DNA from: Onthophagus taurus
Lineage: Eukaryota > Arthropoda > Insecta > Coleoptera > Scarabaeidae
DNA length: 64,000 nt
Direction: 5' to 3'
NCBI RefSeq assembly: GCF_036711975.1
Contig: NC_091976.1
Coordinates: forward strand, 4,216,001 to 4,280,000
Both the position numbers and the translations under genes were made by a program. Position 1 is the stretch's first letter. The number at the start of each line of letters is the position of its first letter. The notes under the pieces were generated by a model that was not told where the DNA came from, searched no databases, and saw only the letters and a list, made by a program, of their open reading frames with translations. This document shows, in pieces, positions 1 through 11,212 of the stretch.

Positions 1-405
1 TTAGTCCTTGAATTAGTGCGTCGCAGGTTTCTATAATAATGACACCGATGCGTTGTTTGCAAATTTTAAATAAATATTGTAAACTGCTATAAGAGTCTCC
101 TGTAGCTAGGAATCGTAAAGTAAGCGATCTTGTACAGGTATAGCTTTACGAAATTTCGTATCCTTTTTGGCAATTTTGGGACCCACTAGAATCAATAGTT
201 TTTCAAAGTCTTCTGCAGACATACGTGTAAAATTTTTAAAGTGAAAGGTATCCATAACTCTTAGGAGGGTCATATTTTTGCGTCGTAAAAATAAGCTTCT
301 TGCCCATACCTCTTTTGATTTTCTTTTCTTCACTTTACCATTATCTGCCATGGTTTGCACAAAGAAAAAAGCAGCAGCAGCTACGACAACACTCTCTGCG
401 TCCAT
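1..405 (-). pseudogene. PIF/Harbinger transposase, N-terminal part, frameshifted, cut by window edge
   Basis: The minus strand from 405 reads a lysine-rich start, then a helical segment with RMSAEDFEKLL and a typical pre-catalytic stretch ending near VQDR at about 118. There the frame is lost by a small deletion, and the next frame continues as [15 protein letters not shown] and IETCDAL to the window edge. This is the family hallmark just before the DDE_Tnp_4 nuclease domain of Harbinger transposases. No intron separates the SAEDF part from RFLATG here, unlike the three other Harbinger copies in this window, so this is a different, intronless lineage. The catalytic DDE residues lie beyond the window. 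A Harbinger transposase cuts and pastes DNA in the nucleus; this copy is broken. Confidence 0.75.
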
Positions 406-550
406 GATTTATTGTAACTGGCGAACATGGGAACACAACAAACAGATAAATACGATCGAACACCGCGAAATTTTTTTTGATCGGTTTATTTGTGCGCGCT
501 CGGTTCGTTCAGTTCGTTCGGACTAAAATGCTCAAGCCAGTACGCACCTT

Positions 551-1479
551 TTGAGAACATTGTATCGTTGGTTAAGAAAACTCCATTTTGTTTATAAAAA
601 ATTAAACAATAAACCAATTTTAATGGAACACCCGAATGTTGCTGCAAATAGGGCAGATTTTTTAAACTCTTTGCTAACTTACCGAAACACCGGATGGAGA
701 ATCTATTATATCGTGTTCAAGAGGTTAATGGCTATAGAGGTGGGATAAAAAGACCATCAGGCGCCGGTCAAAGAATCATTATCTTACACATTGGCAGTGA
801 AGATAGATTTCTACCGGGTGCAGAAAAATTCTTTATTGGCGAGACAAAGTAAGCTAAAACTGATTATCACCAAGAAATGAATTGACAACATTACGAAGAG
901 TGGTTCAGATATGTATTGCCCATAATACTAGCGAGACCTGTTATCATGATAGACCAAGCCCCATACCATACTATGTTGGATCCTAATTTCAGAAATCCAA
1001 CTACAGCATGGAAAAAGGGGACATCATCAGGTGGCTTCAGGAAAGGAATGTGTCGGTATCTGAAAGTTATATCACATTTTCATCGATGACCAGACCACAG
1101 CTTTTACAACTGTCACATCCTTATCATTATCAGAGACCTTATCTGTTAGATTCTTTGGTACAACAAATTAGGGGCGATGAGGTAAAACTGCCTTGGTTAC
1201 CAGTTGCATACTGTGAATTTAACGCAATTGAATTAATATGGGCCTATGATAAAAATAAAGTGGCAAGGAACACCTATAAAATTAACGACGTTCTCAATTT
1301 TTTGTCGCGATGCAATTGCTTCAGCTACGCCACAAATATGGCAAAATTGCGTCAGACATGTTAAGAAAACTGAAGATAAATACGATGTACGAGGAATACC
1401 TTAATATGGATGAAAGCGATGACAGTTTCTCATCAGACGATCTCTCTGAAACGATGTTTGGTGAAAATGAAGTTTAAGA
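551..1479 (+). pseudogene. DDE_3 (IS630/Tc1-mariner superfamily) transposase relic
   Basis: Pieces in different frames together resemble an insect DDE_3-type transposase. A segment near 575-690 contains FVYKKLNNKPILME. Next comes RIIILHIGSED at about 770-805. Around 935-975 is MIDQAPYHTML, which holds the second catalytic aspartate. A frameshift at about 1015 leads into WLQERNVSVSE. EFNAIELIWA at 1213-1240 holds the third acidic residue. The acidic tail ends at a stop near 1479. The stretch that should hold the first catalytic aspartate, after 690, is missing or scrambled, and in-frame stops occur near 847 and 880. Family assignment comes from motif order; the subfamily is unknown. No terminal repeats could be paired with it. 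Confidence 0.6.
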
Positions 1480-1499
1480 GTACCGACACACACGGCGTT

Positions 1500-1612
1500 T
1501 TTAACCGAAGCGTTTAACGAGTCAATTCCTGAATCAATGTGTCTTGGGTTACATTAAACCTCGTAGGTTTAACCGAAACGTTTAACGAGTCTATTACCGA
1601 GTCGATGTGTCA
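1500..1612. repeat. Imperfect direct repeat near the Harbinger-1 left end
   Basis: Two segments, about 1501-1544 and 1569-1612, share the pattern TTAACCGAAnCGTTTAACGAGT followed by an ATGTGTC block. The second copy runs into the left inverted repeat of Harbinger-1. This may be a degenerate duplicated terminus or a trace of an earlier insertion at the same place. Confidence 0.5.
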
Positions 1613-1919
1613 TGCAATATATTCGTAATAGTGGGAATCACACACAGCGGTATTGCAATTTCGGTTTAGGTAGCGGTTTTAAAACAACTTCGGTAGGTCG
1701 TTGTCGTGACAACTCGAGGCGGTTTAATTTTCGTAGTAATGGCTGTACAAAAATGAGACGTAGAAAAGCTAATCAATGAAATAGAAATTCGACCAGCACT
1801 TTGGGATATGAGGAAAAAGGAGTATAGCGATAGAGTTATGAGAAGAAAGTGTTGGGACGAAATAGTGGATTTGTTTGCTAATGAAAGCAGCACAATTGAA
1901 GAAAAGAAGACGTTAGGTA

Positions 1920-3550
1920 CAGTGCCACACTTAATTATTGGCACAGCAATCGTTTTTCGTTTTATGGCTGTTTTTAAACCAAATTAACAAATGGTATTAG
2001 GTGAAAGTATTTATCCTATATTGTTTAATTGATTAAATACCTTATGCAGTTATTTTTGTATAAAAATTTATTTTTAATAATCTGTTTTAAATTAAATTAA
2101 CAAAATAGTATTTATTTACAACGCACAAAATTATTGGCACACTTAACAATTGGTACAAACGTACATTATATGCTTAACCGAAATGTCAAATATCCTAACT
2201 GTGTGTTCGTATTTCCCCCTATTGACAGTTAATTTAATTTTTAAATCGAATTCCATCTTGTCTTTATCAACTAAAGTATTAGTTAAATATAAATGGGTCG
2301 AAAACAGAAAGAAACAACAGAATCAGAGCGCAAAATAATTCTTCATTTGCACAACCAAGGCAGATCGTATACTGAAATTGGGGAAATAACGAACAGAAGC
2401 CGATATACTATTCGCAGTGTTATTGACCGATTTAAAAAAGCATCAAATTTCAAAAGTATTAAGCGTACTGGCCGTCCCCGAACATTAAACGATCGGGAAC
2501 GCAAGCAGATTATCCGAAAAGTCAAAGCAGATCCAAAAATAACGTCAACACAGATTGCTACTGAAGTAAAACAAGATTTTGGTAAAGATATTCATCCCAT
2601 AACCGTCAGAAGAGTACTACACGAGGCTGGTTATAGTGCGCGTGTTGCGAGGCGAAAGCCACTAATATCTGTACGTAACCAAAAGAAGCGCCTGGCGTAC
2701 GCAAAGGAATATAAGAATAAACCAAATACATTCTGGGATCAAGTACTATTCTCAGATGAGAGTAAGTTCAACATTTTCCGATCTGATGGTCGTATTAAAG
2801 TATGGAGAAGAGCCAATACAGCGTTTGATAAAGAAAACCTTGCACCAACAGTCAAACATGGTGGAGGAGGGGTGATGGTGTGGGGCTGCATGTCAGCTGC
2901 AGGGGTAGGCGAGTTAGTATTTATAGACGGTATTATGAAAACCTCCATAAAAGTATCAAAAAGTTAAATTTGTCGTCCACGTACACATTTCAACACGATA
3001 ATGACCCAAAGCATTCGGCTCATATCGTGCGTATGTGGCTGGCATATAATACCCCACATGTCTTACCACACCCACCGCAGTCTCCAGATCTTAATCCGAT
3101 TGAACATTTGTGGGAGGAATTGGATAGACGGGTCAAAAAGCTTCCAATTACTAACAGGTTGGAGCTGAAACAGGCATTGTTAGAGGAGTGGTACAATATT
3201 GAGCAGAAAACAACTCAAAATTTGGTTCACTCCATGCCAAGGCGTTTGGAGGCCGTTATCAAACAAAAAGGGTTACCTACAAAATACTAATTTAGGTTAA
3301 GGCAGTTTTAAAATAGTTGTTTTTTAACTGTGCCAATAATTTTGTGCGTTGAAAATAAGCACTATTTTGTTAATTTAATTTAAAACAGATTATTAAAAAT
3401 AAATTTTTATACAAAAATAACTGCATAGAGTATTTAATTAATTAAACAATATAGAAAAGATACTTTCACATGATACCATTTGTTAATTTGGTTTAAAAAC
3501 AGTCGTGAAATGAAAAACTATTGCTGTGCCAATAATTAAGTGCGACACTG
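1920..3550. mobile_element. Tc1-family transposon with long inverted repeats (IR/DR type)
   Basis: The element is flanked by TA at 1918-1919 and 3551-3552. Its ends are near-perfect 31-bp inverted repeats starting CAGTG and containing TTAATTATTGGCACAGCAAT, and similarity continues inward for about 220 bp (1920-2145 against 3330-3550). A second TTATTGGCAC-type motif lies at the inner edge of each arm (about 2130 and 3335). Paired outer and inner repeats of this kind are the IR/DR layout known from Sleeping Beauty-like elements and mark transposase binding sites. It was inserted into the 5' splice site of the Harbinger-1 MADF gene, so it is younger than that element. Confidence 0.93.
2293..3290 (+). 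pseudogene. Tc1-like DD34E transposase, one frameshift
   Basis: Starts at 2293 (MGRKQKETTESERK). An N-terminal helix-turn-helix region (residues about 10-55) is followed by the GRPR motif (RTGRPRTLND) and a second helix-turn-helix. The DDE domain shows SDESKF (first D) and HDNDPKHSAH (second D). NPIEHLWEEL supplies the E, 34 residues after the second D, so the type is DD34E. Frame 1 ends at 2967; the rest continues in another frame to the stop at 3290. The break is near 2936-2945, where about 25 bp of expected sequence seems deleted after FIDGIM. The element is therefore non-autonomous now. All three catalytic residues survive in the DNA. Confidence 0.93.
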
Positions 3551-5271
3551 TATGTATAACTAATAATTTCTTTAAAAATGTATAGTAAAGAAAACGCAAA
3601 AAAAATTTAGTGGTTTCATTCTAAGTTTTTGTCTTCGAAATATTTGGCGTATTTATCTCTAGCAGATAATGCTAATGAATTTCCTCTATGCACTGTGTCT
3701 GGTGCTAGACTGTTAAGATTGGGATCCTCATCAAATATCTGGTCATTCGAGCGAGTGCCATCTCTTGTCCTTATGAAATTATGTAGTACGCAAGCTGCTT
3801 TAACAAGATTTACAGTTCCATCAATATCAAGATCAATAGGCCGATGAAATATACGCCATTTATTGGCTAAAATTCCAAAAGAGCACTCAATATATCTTCT
3901 TGCTCGAGATAATCTAGCATTAAAAGTTTCTTTAATAGATATGAGCTGTTTTCCTCCATAAGGCCTAAGCAAATTTTCAGATAAAGGGAATGCCTCATCA
4001 CCAACTATTACAAAAGGATATTTTTCATTTGTTTCATCAATACCACATGGTGCAGGCACCCCTAATGTACCATCACATAATTTTTCATAAAGTTTTGAAT
4101 GTTTAAATATGCCAGCATCACTTGATTTTCCATATGATCCTACATCGATGTATGTGAAGCAATAATTGGCATCGCACATCGCAAATAATACCGTAGAAAA
4201 ATACTGTTTATAATTATAGTACATAGAGCCACTATTTGGTGGCTGCTTAGTTCGTATATGTTTCCCATCTATTGCTCCTATGCAATTGGGAAACTGTGCA
4301 ACTTTTTGAAATTCTTTAGCAATTTCGATCCACTTCTCTGTAGAACATTGAGGTATAACTTTGTCTGCTAATTCAATCCATATTGTCTTACAAACGTCTT
4401 GGATAATGCTACTAGCACTAGATCTACCAATACGAAAATTATAATGTAATTCGGCCAAAGAGCACCCCGTAGCCAAATACCTAAAAGAAAAAATAAACTT
4501 GATAAAAATTATATATTGTTAATTTGCTTTTCTTATAGGTAATGAAATGCATAAAAAGTGGAAAAATATCCGAGATAATTTTTCAAGAAATATCTCCAAG
4601 AAAGAAAAGGGAAGTCAGGAGCTGGAGGACATCTGAAAGCCCCTTACCTTTATACGCAAAGGTTATAATTTCTTGTCGACATTATCACACCTAAAAGAAC
4701 AAGCAATTTTTTGGAGCCTACTGAAAGTATAACTAGTGATGAATCTTCCTTTCAATTTGTCAGTAGACCTGGAACATCCACCCAACTTCCACAAAACAAA
4801 CTCGTTCTGCTATTGGAAAAAAAAGAATGCGCTCTGTGGAAGATAAAATCTTAAGCTCGCTTGAGAGCTACGAAAAGAGATGCAACAAGCCAGTGATTGA
4901 AGATGACAATCACTATTTTGCGCTTTCTTTGGTGCCAATGCTTGCCTCGCTGCCAAGACATTTCAACACCAATTGCAGGCTTGAAATAATGCAGGTTATT
5001 TCAAAATATGTTACGAAAGCCGAAGAACAACAAATTGCACCAACCCAACTTATTCCGCCATACATTATCCCATTCAGGCACCAGATTCACAACAACAGTG
5101 TTCCATACCACCTCAAAATATGACCAGCCAACAGCCGATCTCGATACAACATCAAGCACCTTCGCCAGCCGCATCGTACCTCTCAAGTTTTTCCGAAGAC
5201 GATTCCCACTTCACTATTTTTTAATATAAATTAAGTAATAGTAGTACATAGTTGTTAAAATAAAGAATATA

Positions 5272-6928
5272 CAGGGTATAACTTAAGTGATGACTTTAAT
5301 TTCAATGGGTGATTCCTTGTTATATTTTAAGCACAAAAGTTCATATGAACCAAGACATAGGGTGTCAAAGTTGAGAAAATAAATCGTATTTTCGAAATAA
5401 TTTCATGAAATTTCATACACAGGGACTTTTTGGAATGACAAATTAAAATTTGTCATAAAAAAAAAAAGGTATACCTAATTGAAGTCGATAGGAGCAACCG
5501 TTTTAGGACATGTAAGACATTCTTATTGATGTTAAGATTTAAAATAAAAACACATTGTTTTTGTTGACATTGTTGATTTTGAACATAAAAAGTGTCAAGA
5601 TTACTGTCAGTTAAATATCTGTTCTTTTGCAGTTAACTATGAATAACGTTGAATTAGCTGAAATGCATTTGATTTATGGACTAGCAGATGGAAATGCTGC
5701 ACAAGCCCGTCGACTTTACCAGGAACGATATCCCAATAGACCACTTCCAACAGCAAGAACTTTCATAAGGCTGCATGCTAGAGTGTGCGAAACTGGATCT
5801 GTAAATGCTCACGCTGAACGTATTGGTAGACCTAGAACAATAATGACACCACAACTAGAAGAAGCAATCTTACAAGAAGTGGAAGCTAATCCGTCAAGTA
5901 GTACACGAATATTATCTGCACAGTTTAACATCAGTCATCAAGGTGTTTGGAGGGTTTTGCACAGAAATTTACTTTATCCATACCACATTCAACGCGTGCA
6001 ACTACTGTTGCCAAGAGATTTTTCTGCACGGTTAGATTATTGTCGATGGTTTCTCGAAAAACTACGCAGAATCCCAACTTTACGTCTAAAATTCTATTCA
6101 CAGATGAGGCAAGTTTTTCACGTGATGCCATCAGAAACTTCCACAATAATCATTTTTGGGATTATGAAAATCCCCATGCCATTGAAGAACGTGGATTTCA
6201 GCAGCAGTTTTCGGTCAATGTGTGGGCCGGAGTTCTTGGTGATCATGTCATCGGACCGCATTTTCTTCCTCCTCGACTGAATGGTGAGACTTACAGACAA
6301 TTTCTAGATGACACATTGCCTGGTCTGTTAGAATATGTACTACTAGCAACCAGAAATGGCATGTGGTTTATGCACGACGGGGCACCTGCTCATTTTAGTC
6401 TTGCTGTTCGCCAACATCTTAATTACACTTTTGCTCAGCGATGGATAAGTCGGGGAGGACCTCAGCCGTGGCCACCACGATCTCCAGGCCTTAATCCGCT
6501 GGACTATTTTTTTTGGGGACATCTGAAATCGCTTGTTTATGCAACGCCAGTTGAAGATGTACATGATTTAAGAAACAGAATTGTAAATTCTTGTAATGTC
6601 ATACGCAACACTCCAGGAATTTTTGAACGTATGCGACAGTCGATGAGCAGAAGATTATATGCTTGTATTGAAAATCGCGGCTCTCATTTTGAGCATTTGA
6701 TTTAATTAAAGTTTGATAAATAAAATATTATTATTATTGTACATTCAAATAAAAATGCACAAATAAATGTTTTTTTGAAGGTTATATTATTATTTATTTT
6801 CTCAACTTTAACACCCTATATCTTGGAAACGAAGCATTTGCGGACCCATGTTCTTATGAACTTTTGTGCTTAAAATATAACAAGGAATCACCCCTTGCAA
6901 TTAAAGTCATCACTTAAGTTACACCCTG
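5272..6928. mobile_element. DD41D mariner-like transposon
   Basis: TA at 5270-5271 and 6929-6930 flank inverted repeats of roughly 75 bp that begin CAGGGTATAACTTAAGTGA on the left and CAGGGTGTAACTTAAGTGA when read inward from the right. Further inward blocks match, including TGAGAAAATAAAT. One degenerate transposase gene lies inside. It was inserted into the intron of the Harbinger-1 transposase and is in the same strand sense as the MADF gene. Confidence 0.92.
5639..6705 (+). pseudogene. DD41D mariner-like transposase, one frameshift
   Basis: The ATG at 5639 starts MNNVELAEMHLIYGLADGN. This gives an N-terminal helix-turn-helix region and a second one after RIGRPRTIMTP. The frame slips near 6056-6062 in a short A run after WFLEK and continues as TTQNPNFTSKILFTDEASF. 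The catalytic triad reads TDEASF (D), MHDGAPAHF (D) and NPLDYFFWG (D). Counting gives 41 residues between the second and third, so DD41D, a spacing reported for rosa-like elements of the Tc1/mariner superfamily. The C-terminus ends RGSHFEHLI. A single indel separates it from an intact frame, so the insertion looks fairly young. Confidence 0.88.
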
Positions 6929-7284
6929 TATATTTTATTTGCTTACCGGAGAGTTATTAATAATTTTTCCTTTGGTGTTATTGAACTTCTCATACGTATA
7001 TCTTTCTTTGTTAGCTTCTGTTCTAAAATGGCGAGTAACTCGTCAAAAGTACTACGTGACATCCTAGTGTAATTAAAAAATTTTTCTTCGTCTCTTTGTA
7101 CTTCAGCAAACAATGTATGATAATGTCCTTTCTATTGCCTTTCTTTGATGATTGGATGTATCCACATTCTTCGTTTTCTAACTTTTTTCTTATTAATTTT
7201 CCAATTTAAATACAATAGCGACAAATATATAATGTCGTCCATACTGCAAACCGCACCAACAGCTTAATGTTTTTATTATAAATT

Positions 7285-7325
7285 GATCGACGCGTTAAAC
7301 GCGGCGTTAAACGCGGCGTTAAAAC
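7285..7325. repeat. Short GC-rich tandem repeat in the Harbinger-1 right subterminal region
   Basis: The motif GCGTTAAACGCG is repeated two to three times in tandem. Most of the window is AT-rich, so this patch stands out. It lies between the transposase promoter side and the right inverted arm and may be a protein-binding cluster. Confidence 0.5.
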
Positions 7326-7953
7326 GGCCGTGTAGGTCTTTACCCTAACGCTTCAAGTAAATTAAACCGACGAATCGAGTCACACCGACGACCTACCGAA
7401 GCTGTTTTTAAAACCGCCGGCAGAAACGAAACGCGCACTACCGCTGTGTGTGTTTTCCACTATTACGTATATATTACATGACACATCGACTCGATACCGA
7501 TGTTCCTGGCACTTATCGGATTAGTGATTGTAGCAGGGGCAAAGACAACACAGGAAAGATTATGCAAAAAGGACTGAGTTGAATTTTATCAAGTATGTAA
7601 TTATTATTACCCTATTAGACGGAAATATGCGATCGATAATCGTATACGCTACTCATCGTTTACTTAAATAGTTATCTACTACATGTTACTTGATTGATGT
7701 ACAAATTGATGTATATCTATTAGTAATGCGTACGCATCGAAGAGGGCACTACGGCTTCATTTATGTTAAGTAAGGTGCGCCAATAAATCGACTCATTTTC
7801 TGTATCGTGATGGTACAGTAATATTATTGGTATGTCAGATCATCAATATTACCATCGCATCTATCACCGCAAGAAATTACTAGCACTTCGTCAACACAAG
7901 CAAGCAAATACATCAATGCTTACAAATTTCGGCAAGAATTTCGTTCTTGTCAA

Positions 7954-8693
7954 ATGTCAGCAGAAGATGCCCTACTGGTTGAAGCTAAATTAACTAGACG
8001 TCAATACAAGATTATTAGAATGCAAAATCCTGGCATATACCCATCCTACAAAGTTGTACAGGAAGAGAACAAGAAATGCTATCCAAATAAGGAAAGTGTA
8101 AATATCACAACGACTTTAGCAGAAGTTGAATTACAAGTTTTGCTAAATTATACCGTAGAATGTTTGATTACTGCAAAAAAGGATGTCATAAATTCACTAG
8201 ATGAGAAGGATTTGAGTAATCTTTGTTTAATAACCAAGTGGGGGTTTGATGGTAGCTCCGGCCACAGTTTCTATAAACAAGCGTTTCATGATTCTGCAGA
8301 CCTTTAAAAATCAACTTTATTAAAGAATCTTTAAAAGTTTCCATGCTAGAAAAAAATAGAGTTGATAAAGAAATCAGAAATTTACAGAACAGTGATTTAA
8401 CTTATAATGGAAAATTAATTTCAGTTAATCATAAGTTAATTTTTTCTATGATTGATGGCAAAGTATGCAATTCACTAACTGAAACTTCTTCTACACATAA
8501 ATGCTATATTTATGGCGCAACATCGAAAAGCTTTAATTCTATTGATCAAATGATAAATAGAGAAATAAAATCTGATTATTTACAATTCGGGAGGTCAGTA
8601 GTACATGGTTGGATTCGATTTTTTGAATGCGTTTTGCATTTATCGTATAAAATCCCCATAAAAAGTGGCAAGCTCGAGGTAATGACGTTTTAA
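7954..8693 (+). pseudogene. RAG1/Transib-like transposase fragment (tentative)
   Basis: Two open segments, 7954-8307 and 8343-8693, are in different frames. The first ends with KWGFDGSSGHSFYKQAF. The second has SMIDGKVCNSLTET followed by CYIYGATSK and then a block with WIRFFECVLHLSYK. The first could match the DG motif that carries the first catalytic aspartate in Transib and RAG1 proteins. The second is reminiscent of the cysteine-bearing region and following helix near their second aspartate. This is pattern memory, not an alignment. The coding sequence is disrupted around 8308-8342, and the end abuts the Harbinger-2 MADF gene 18 bp later, so the C-terminus is lost. It could be another DDE family. 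Confidence 0.4.
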
Positions 8694-8711
8694 ATTGAGG
8701 TTATAATAGAA

Positions 8712-10835
8712 ATGAAAATGGAAAAAAAACTAATAGAAAAAGTAAGACAACATGACGTGTTGTACAATATTCGGTCCCATGACTACAGAAACCAAAATAT
8801 GCGTCAAGAGGCTTGGGAGGAAATAGGGGGATATTTGAAAATCAAACGTAAGTGTACATTATTTATATATTATTTTTTATTATTTTTTTTAGTTTTTGTT
8901 TTGTTTTTTTTTCTGTTTCTTTCTCAATTGTTTTCATTTACAATTCTTCCTCTGCGAACTATATCTGTTTGCCAGGAGACACTTCCTGTTCGAGAATTGA
9001 AATATTCCTTAAAATTCTCTCGTACTTGGAATGCAGTTTGGGTACAGTTTCGTCTTAAATTATCTACATCTTGTAATGCGGTTAGATGTGGCTCTGGCTG
9101 TAATTCCAATAGTGTGTTGTTTGGATCACATTTAGCATCTGAGCATAGCATATTATGCAGTGAACAAGATGCTAGCACAATTTTGTCTACCATTGTTGGT
9201 TGTACTTCTAAAGGTTTTTGAAATACTCTCCAACGAGCAGCTAATATTCCAAACGCATTTTCTACCACTCTGCGTGCTCGGGACAATCTATAGTTAAATA
9301 TTTTATTGGGCTCATTATTTGTAAGGTAGTGCTTGCTATATGGCCGAAGAAGATAAGATTTTAAAGGAAAAGCCTCATCCCCAACAATAACGTATGGCTG
9401 TGCTTCTCCATTTTCTAAAAGAGAAGCATTTTGCGGTACATGTAAACTGTTATCTTCTAACTTTTTTCCTATCATCGAACGAGAGAATATATTACCATCG
9501 CTATTTCGACCGTAAAATCCTACATCAATTGATATAAACTTGTATTCAGCATCAACAAGGGCTAATAGCACAATAGAATGATTTCCTTTGTAATTGTAAA
9601 ATGAAGAACCTCCATTTATTGGACATCTAATATTTATATGTTTTCCGTCTATTGCCCCTATGCAATTTGGAAAATTCCACAACAAGTTAAATCGTTCTGC
9701 AACTTTTTTCCAATTTTCTTCTGTTGGTGTGGGAAATACAGTCGATCCTAATGTCTCCCATATAGCATCGCAAACTTCTGCTACAATTTTTCGAACTGTG
9801 CTAAATCCTAACCTGTAGTTAAAAGTGATGGAGCGAAATGAATTTCCGGTTGCCAAAAATCTGCAAATATAATTTCGTAAATATTTTATTTTATAGCAGA
9901 AGAAGCGAAGGTGTTATGGGATAAACTGCGGAGGTGCTTTATGAATGCGAGAAGTAGACGAGTTAAAAAAAAAGCGGTCAATCTGCTAAAAATATAATTC
10001 CATGGAAATATGAAAACCAAATGAGTTTTATTCAACCATTTTTGGAAAATCGAAGGTATGTAATCGCAAGCAGAATACGGGCTTGCAATAAAATCGCTTT
10101 AATAAAATCGCTTAAATAAAGTTCTACATTCATATTCGTTTTACTTCGTCACTCTCAAAGTAACAAGTAAAACCTTTCGCAAGTTTGTTACAAATTTATT
10201 TAAACTGTGCGATTTAATTGCAAGCGATTGTAATATAAATGCTCTTGTTACAATTTGCGTATTGCTATAGAGTACAAGCAAGTTTAGTTGATGATCAATA
10301 TAACAATACAACAACTGAAAATGATGAGAGCGAAGCAGTGGATCCCGAAGTTGATAATGCACCAGAACATCCGCCTGAAGATACGGAGAAAGATAAGCAA
10401 CCCGACGTGGAAAATGAAATAATTCAACGTAGGGAAATTATAAAAAAAACGAAAAAGGGATGCAGAAGGAAATCCGGCATATGAAATGATAAAAATTTTA
10501 AAAGACAATGCCGAGTTTCGTAAACAAAAATATGAAAAAAAAAAACTGCATCGTCTGGTTTGGAGCAATTAGATGAGACGGATATGTTCTTTTTGAGTAT
10601 GGCAAAGATGACTAAACAGTTGCCCAACATCGAACAAGCCAAAATAAAATTAAATCTTAGCAATGCTGTTCTCCAGGCGGAGATTCACCAACACGAACAA
10701 CACAGGCATATTACTACAGGAGAGCAATGTTCGAGTCACTCTTCAGTGGCATCTACTCATCAAACTTCCTACACACCTATGTTGTCACCAAACGAAGCAA
10801 CAAACTCTGATAACATATACTATCAAAATTGTTAA
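8712..10835 (+). pseudogene. MADF-BESS protein gene of Harbinger-2, three exons, frameshifted
   Basis: Exon 1 (8712-8847) gives MEKKLIEKVRQHDVLYNI and EAWEEIGGYL, the first part of a MADF domain, then a donor GTAAGT. Exon 2 starts at 9897 after TTATAG with EEAKVLWDKLRRCF. A slip in a nine-A run near 9970 moves it to a frame reading GQSAKNIIPWKYENQ, ending at a donor GTATGT near 10053. A third exon from about 10270 carries an acidic region, then a further frameshift near 10480. The last part has MFFLSMAKMTKQLPN, a BESS-like motif, before the stop at 10833-10835 and AATAAA at 10847-10852. Two frameshifts make it non-functional. Exon 2 and later parts lie inside the intron of the opposite-strand transposase. 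Confidence 0.72.
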
Positions 10836-11212
10836 ATATATTCTTTAATAAAATGTTAGTGTAGATTTATCAGTACTTACCTTAAACAAACTGCCAGTCT
10901 TTCCTGTGTACTAATTGGATCTCTAAACTGTGTACTTTTCTTTTGTATTTTATTTTTAATAATGTCATGTACAAATTCAAACTGTTCTTTAGACATTCTA
11001 AAGTACATGTGAAACTTTTTCGGATATTCTTCCAATTCTTTTACTAATCGATGATATTCACCGAAATTATTTCGTTTTTTATTAATTTCATGTACCCAGT
11101 ATGACTTTTTCTTTTTACTTTCACTAATAGCTAAACATGTAGCCACATTTTCTAAATCTTCTTCCCATTCTGAGGAACTACAAGAATTGCTACTGTACTC
11201 CATCGTATACAT
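8924..11212 (-). CDS. Harbinger-2 transposase, two exons, intact
   Basis: Exon 1 runs 11212 to 10881 and ends at a strong donor, AAG followed by GTAAGT. Exon 2 runs 9860 to 8924 after TTTGCAG. The join restores CLRFLATGNSFRS with no stop and gives 422 residues from the ATG at 11212; the next ATG at 11203 is also possible. Exon 1 carries an acidic serine-rich start and RMSKEQFEFVHDII. Exon 2 is the DDE_Tnp_4 nuclease with IGAIDGKHIN (D), IVGDEAFPLKS (D) and VVENAFGILAARWRVF (E). Downstream there is an AATAAA at 8876-8881. The protein would cut and join DNA in the nucleus. Its MADF partner gene is broken and the element lacks its left end, so it may be a source of transposase but cannot itself move. 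Confidence 0.88.

Larger units (their letters stand above)
1739..5123 (+). pseudogene. MADF-BESS protein gene of Harbinger-1, two exons, broken
   Basis: Exon 1 (1739-1916) reads MAVQK, a TGA at 1754-1756, then DVEKLINEIEIRPALWD and CWDEIVDLFA, the start of a MADF (Myb/SANT-like) DNA-binding domain. It ends TTAG at 1916, followed by GT; the remainder of the donor was split by a Tc1 insertion. Exon 2 begins after the acceptor TTATAG at 4538 and continues MHKKWKNIRDNF. Several frameshifts follow (about 4610, 4680, 4720) before a BESS-like C-terminus with YFALSLVPMLASL at 4910-4960. A polyadenylation signal AATAAA is at 5259-5264. In Harbinger elements this second protein is thought to bind DNA and assist the transposase. 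All of exon 2 lies inside the intron of the opposite-strand transposase gene. Confidence 0.75.
3616..7242 (-). pseudogene. Harbinger-1 transposase, two exons, one nonsense codon
   Basis: Exon 1 runs 7242 to 6947 (MDDIIYLSLLY, then RMSRSTFDELLAIL and PKEKLLITLR) and ends at a donor GTAAGC. Exon 2 runs 4480 to 3616 after an acceptor CTTTTAG. The splice rebuilds LRYLATG. The DDE_Tnp_4 domain is complete: IGAIDGKH (D), IVGDEAFPLS (D) and YIECSFGILANKWRIF (E). Exon 1 has one in-frame TAG at 7132-7134; otherwise the gene is open and would give about 385 residues. The 2.47-kb intron holds the MADF exon 2 on the other strand and the mariner-like insertion, which ends only 18 bp from the donor. Confidence 0.88.
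1594..7497. mobile_element. PIF/Harbinger element 1, carrying two nested transposons
   Basis: Imperfect inverted arms at about 1594-1735 and 7365-7497 bracket a MADF-BESS gene on the plus strand and a Harbinger transposase on the minus strand. The arms share blocks such as CGAGTCGATGTGTCATG and CTTCGGTAGGTCG. A Tc1 element (1920-3550) sits in the MADF first exon/intron junction. A DD41D mariner-like element (5272-6928) sits in the transposase intron. Without these two insertions the element would be about 2.6 kb, close to Harbinger-3. The exact termini and the 3-bp target duplication could not be fixed because the flanks are degenerate. Both genes are broken. Confidence 0.8.

Noticed and set aside
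1594-7497. A precise 3-bp target duplication for Harbinger-1
   Set aside because: The flanks are degenerate and several placements are possible, so none was reported.
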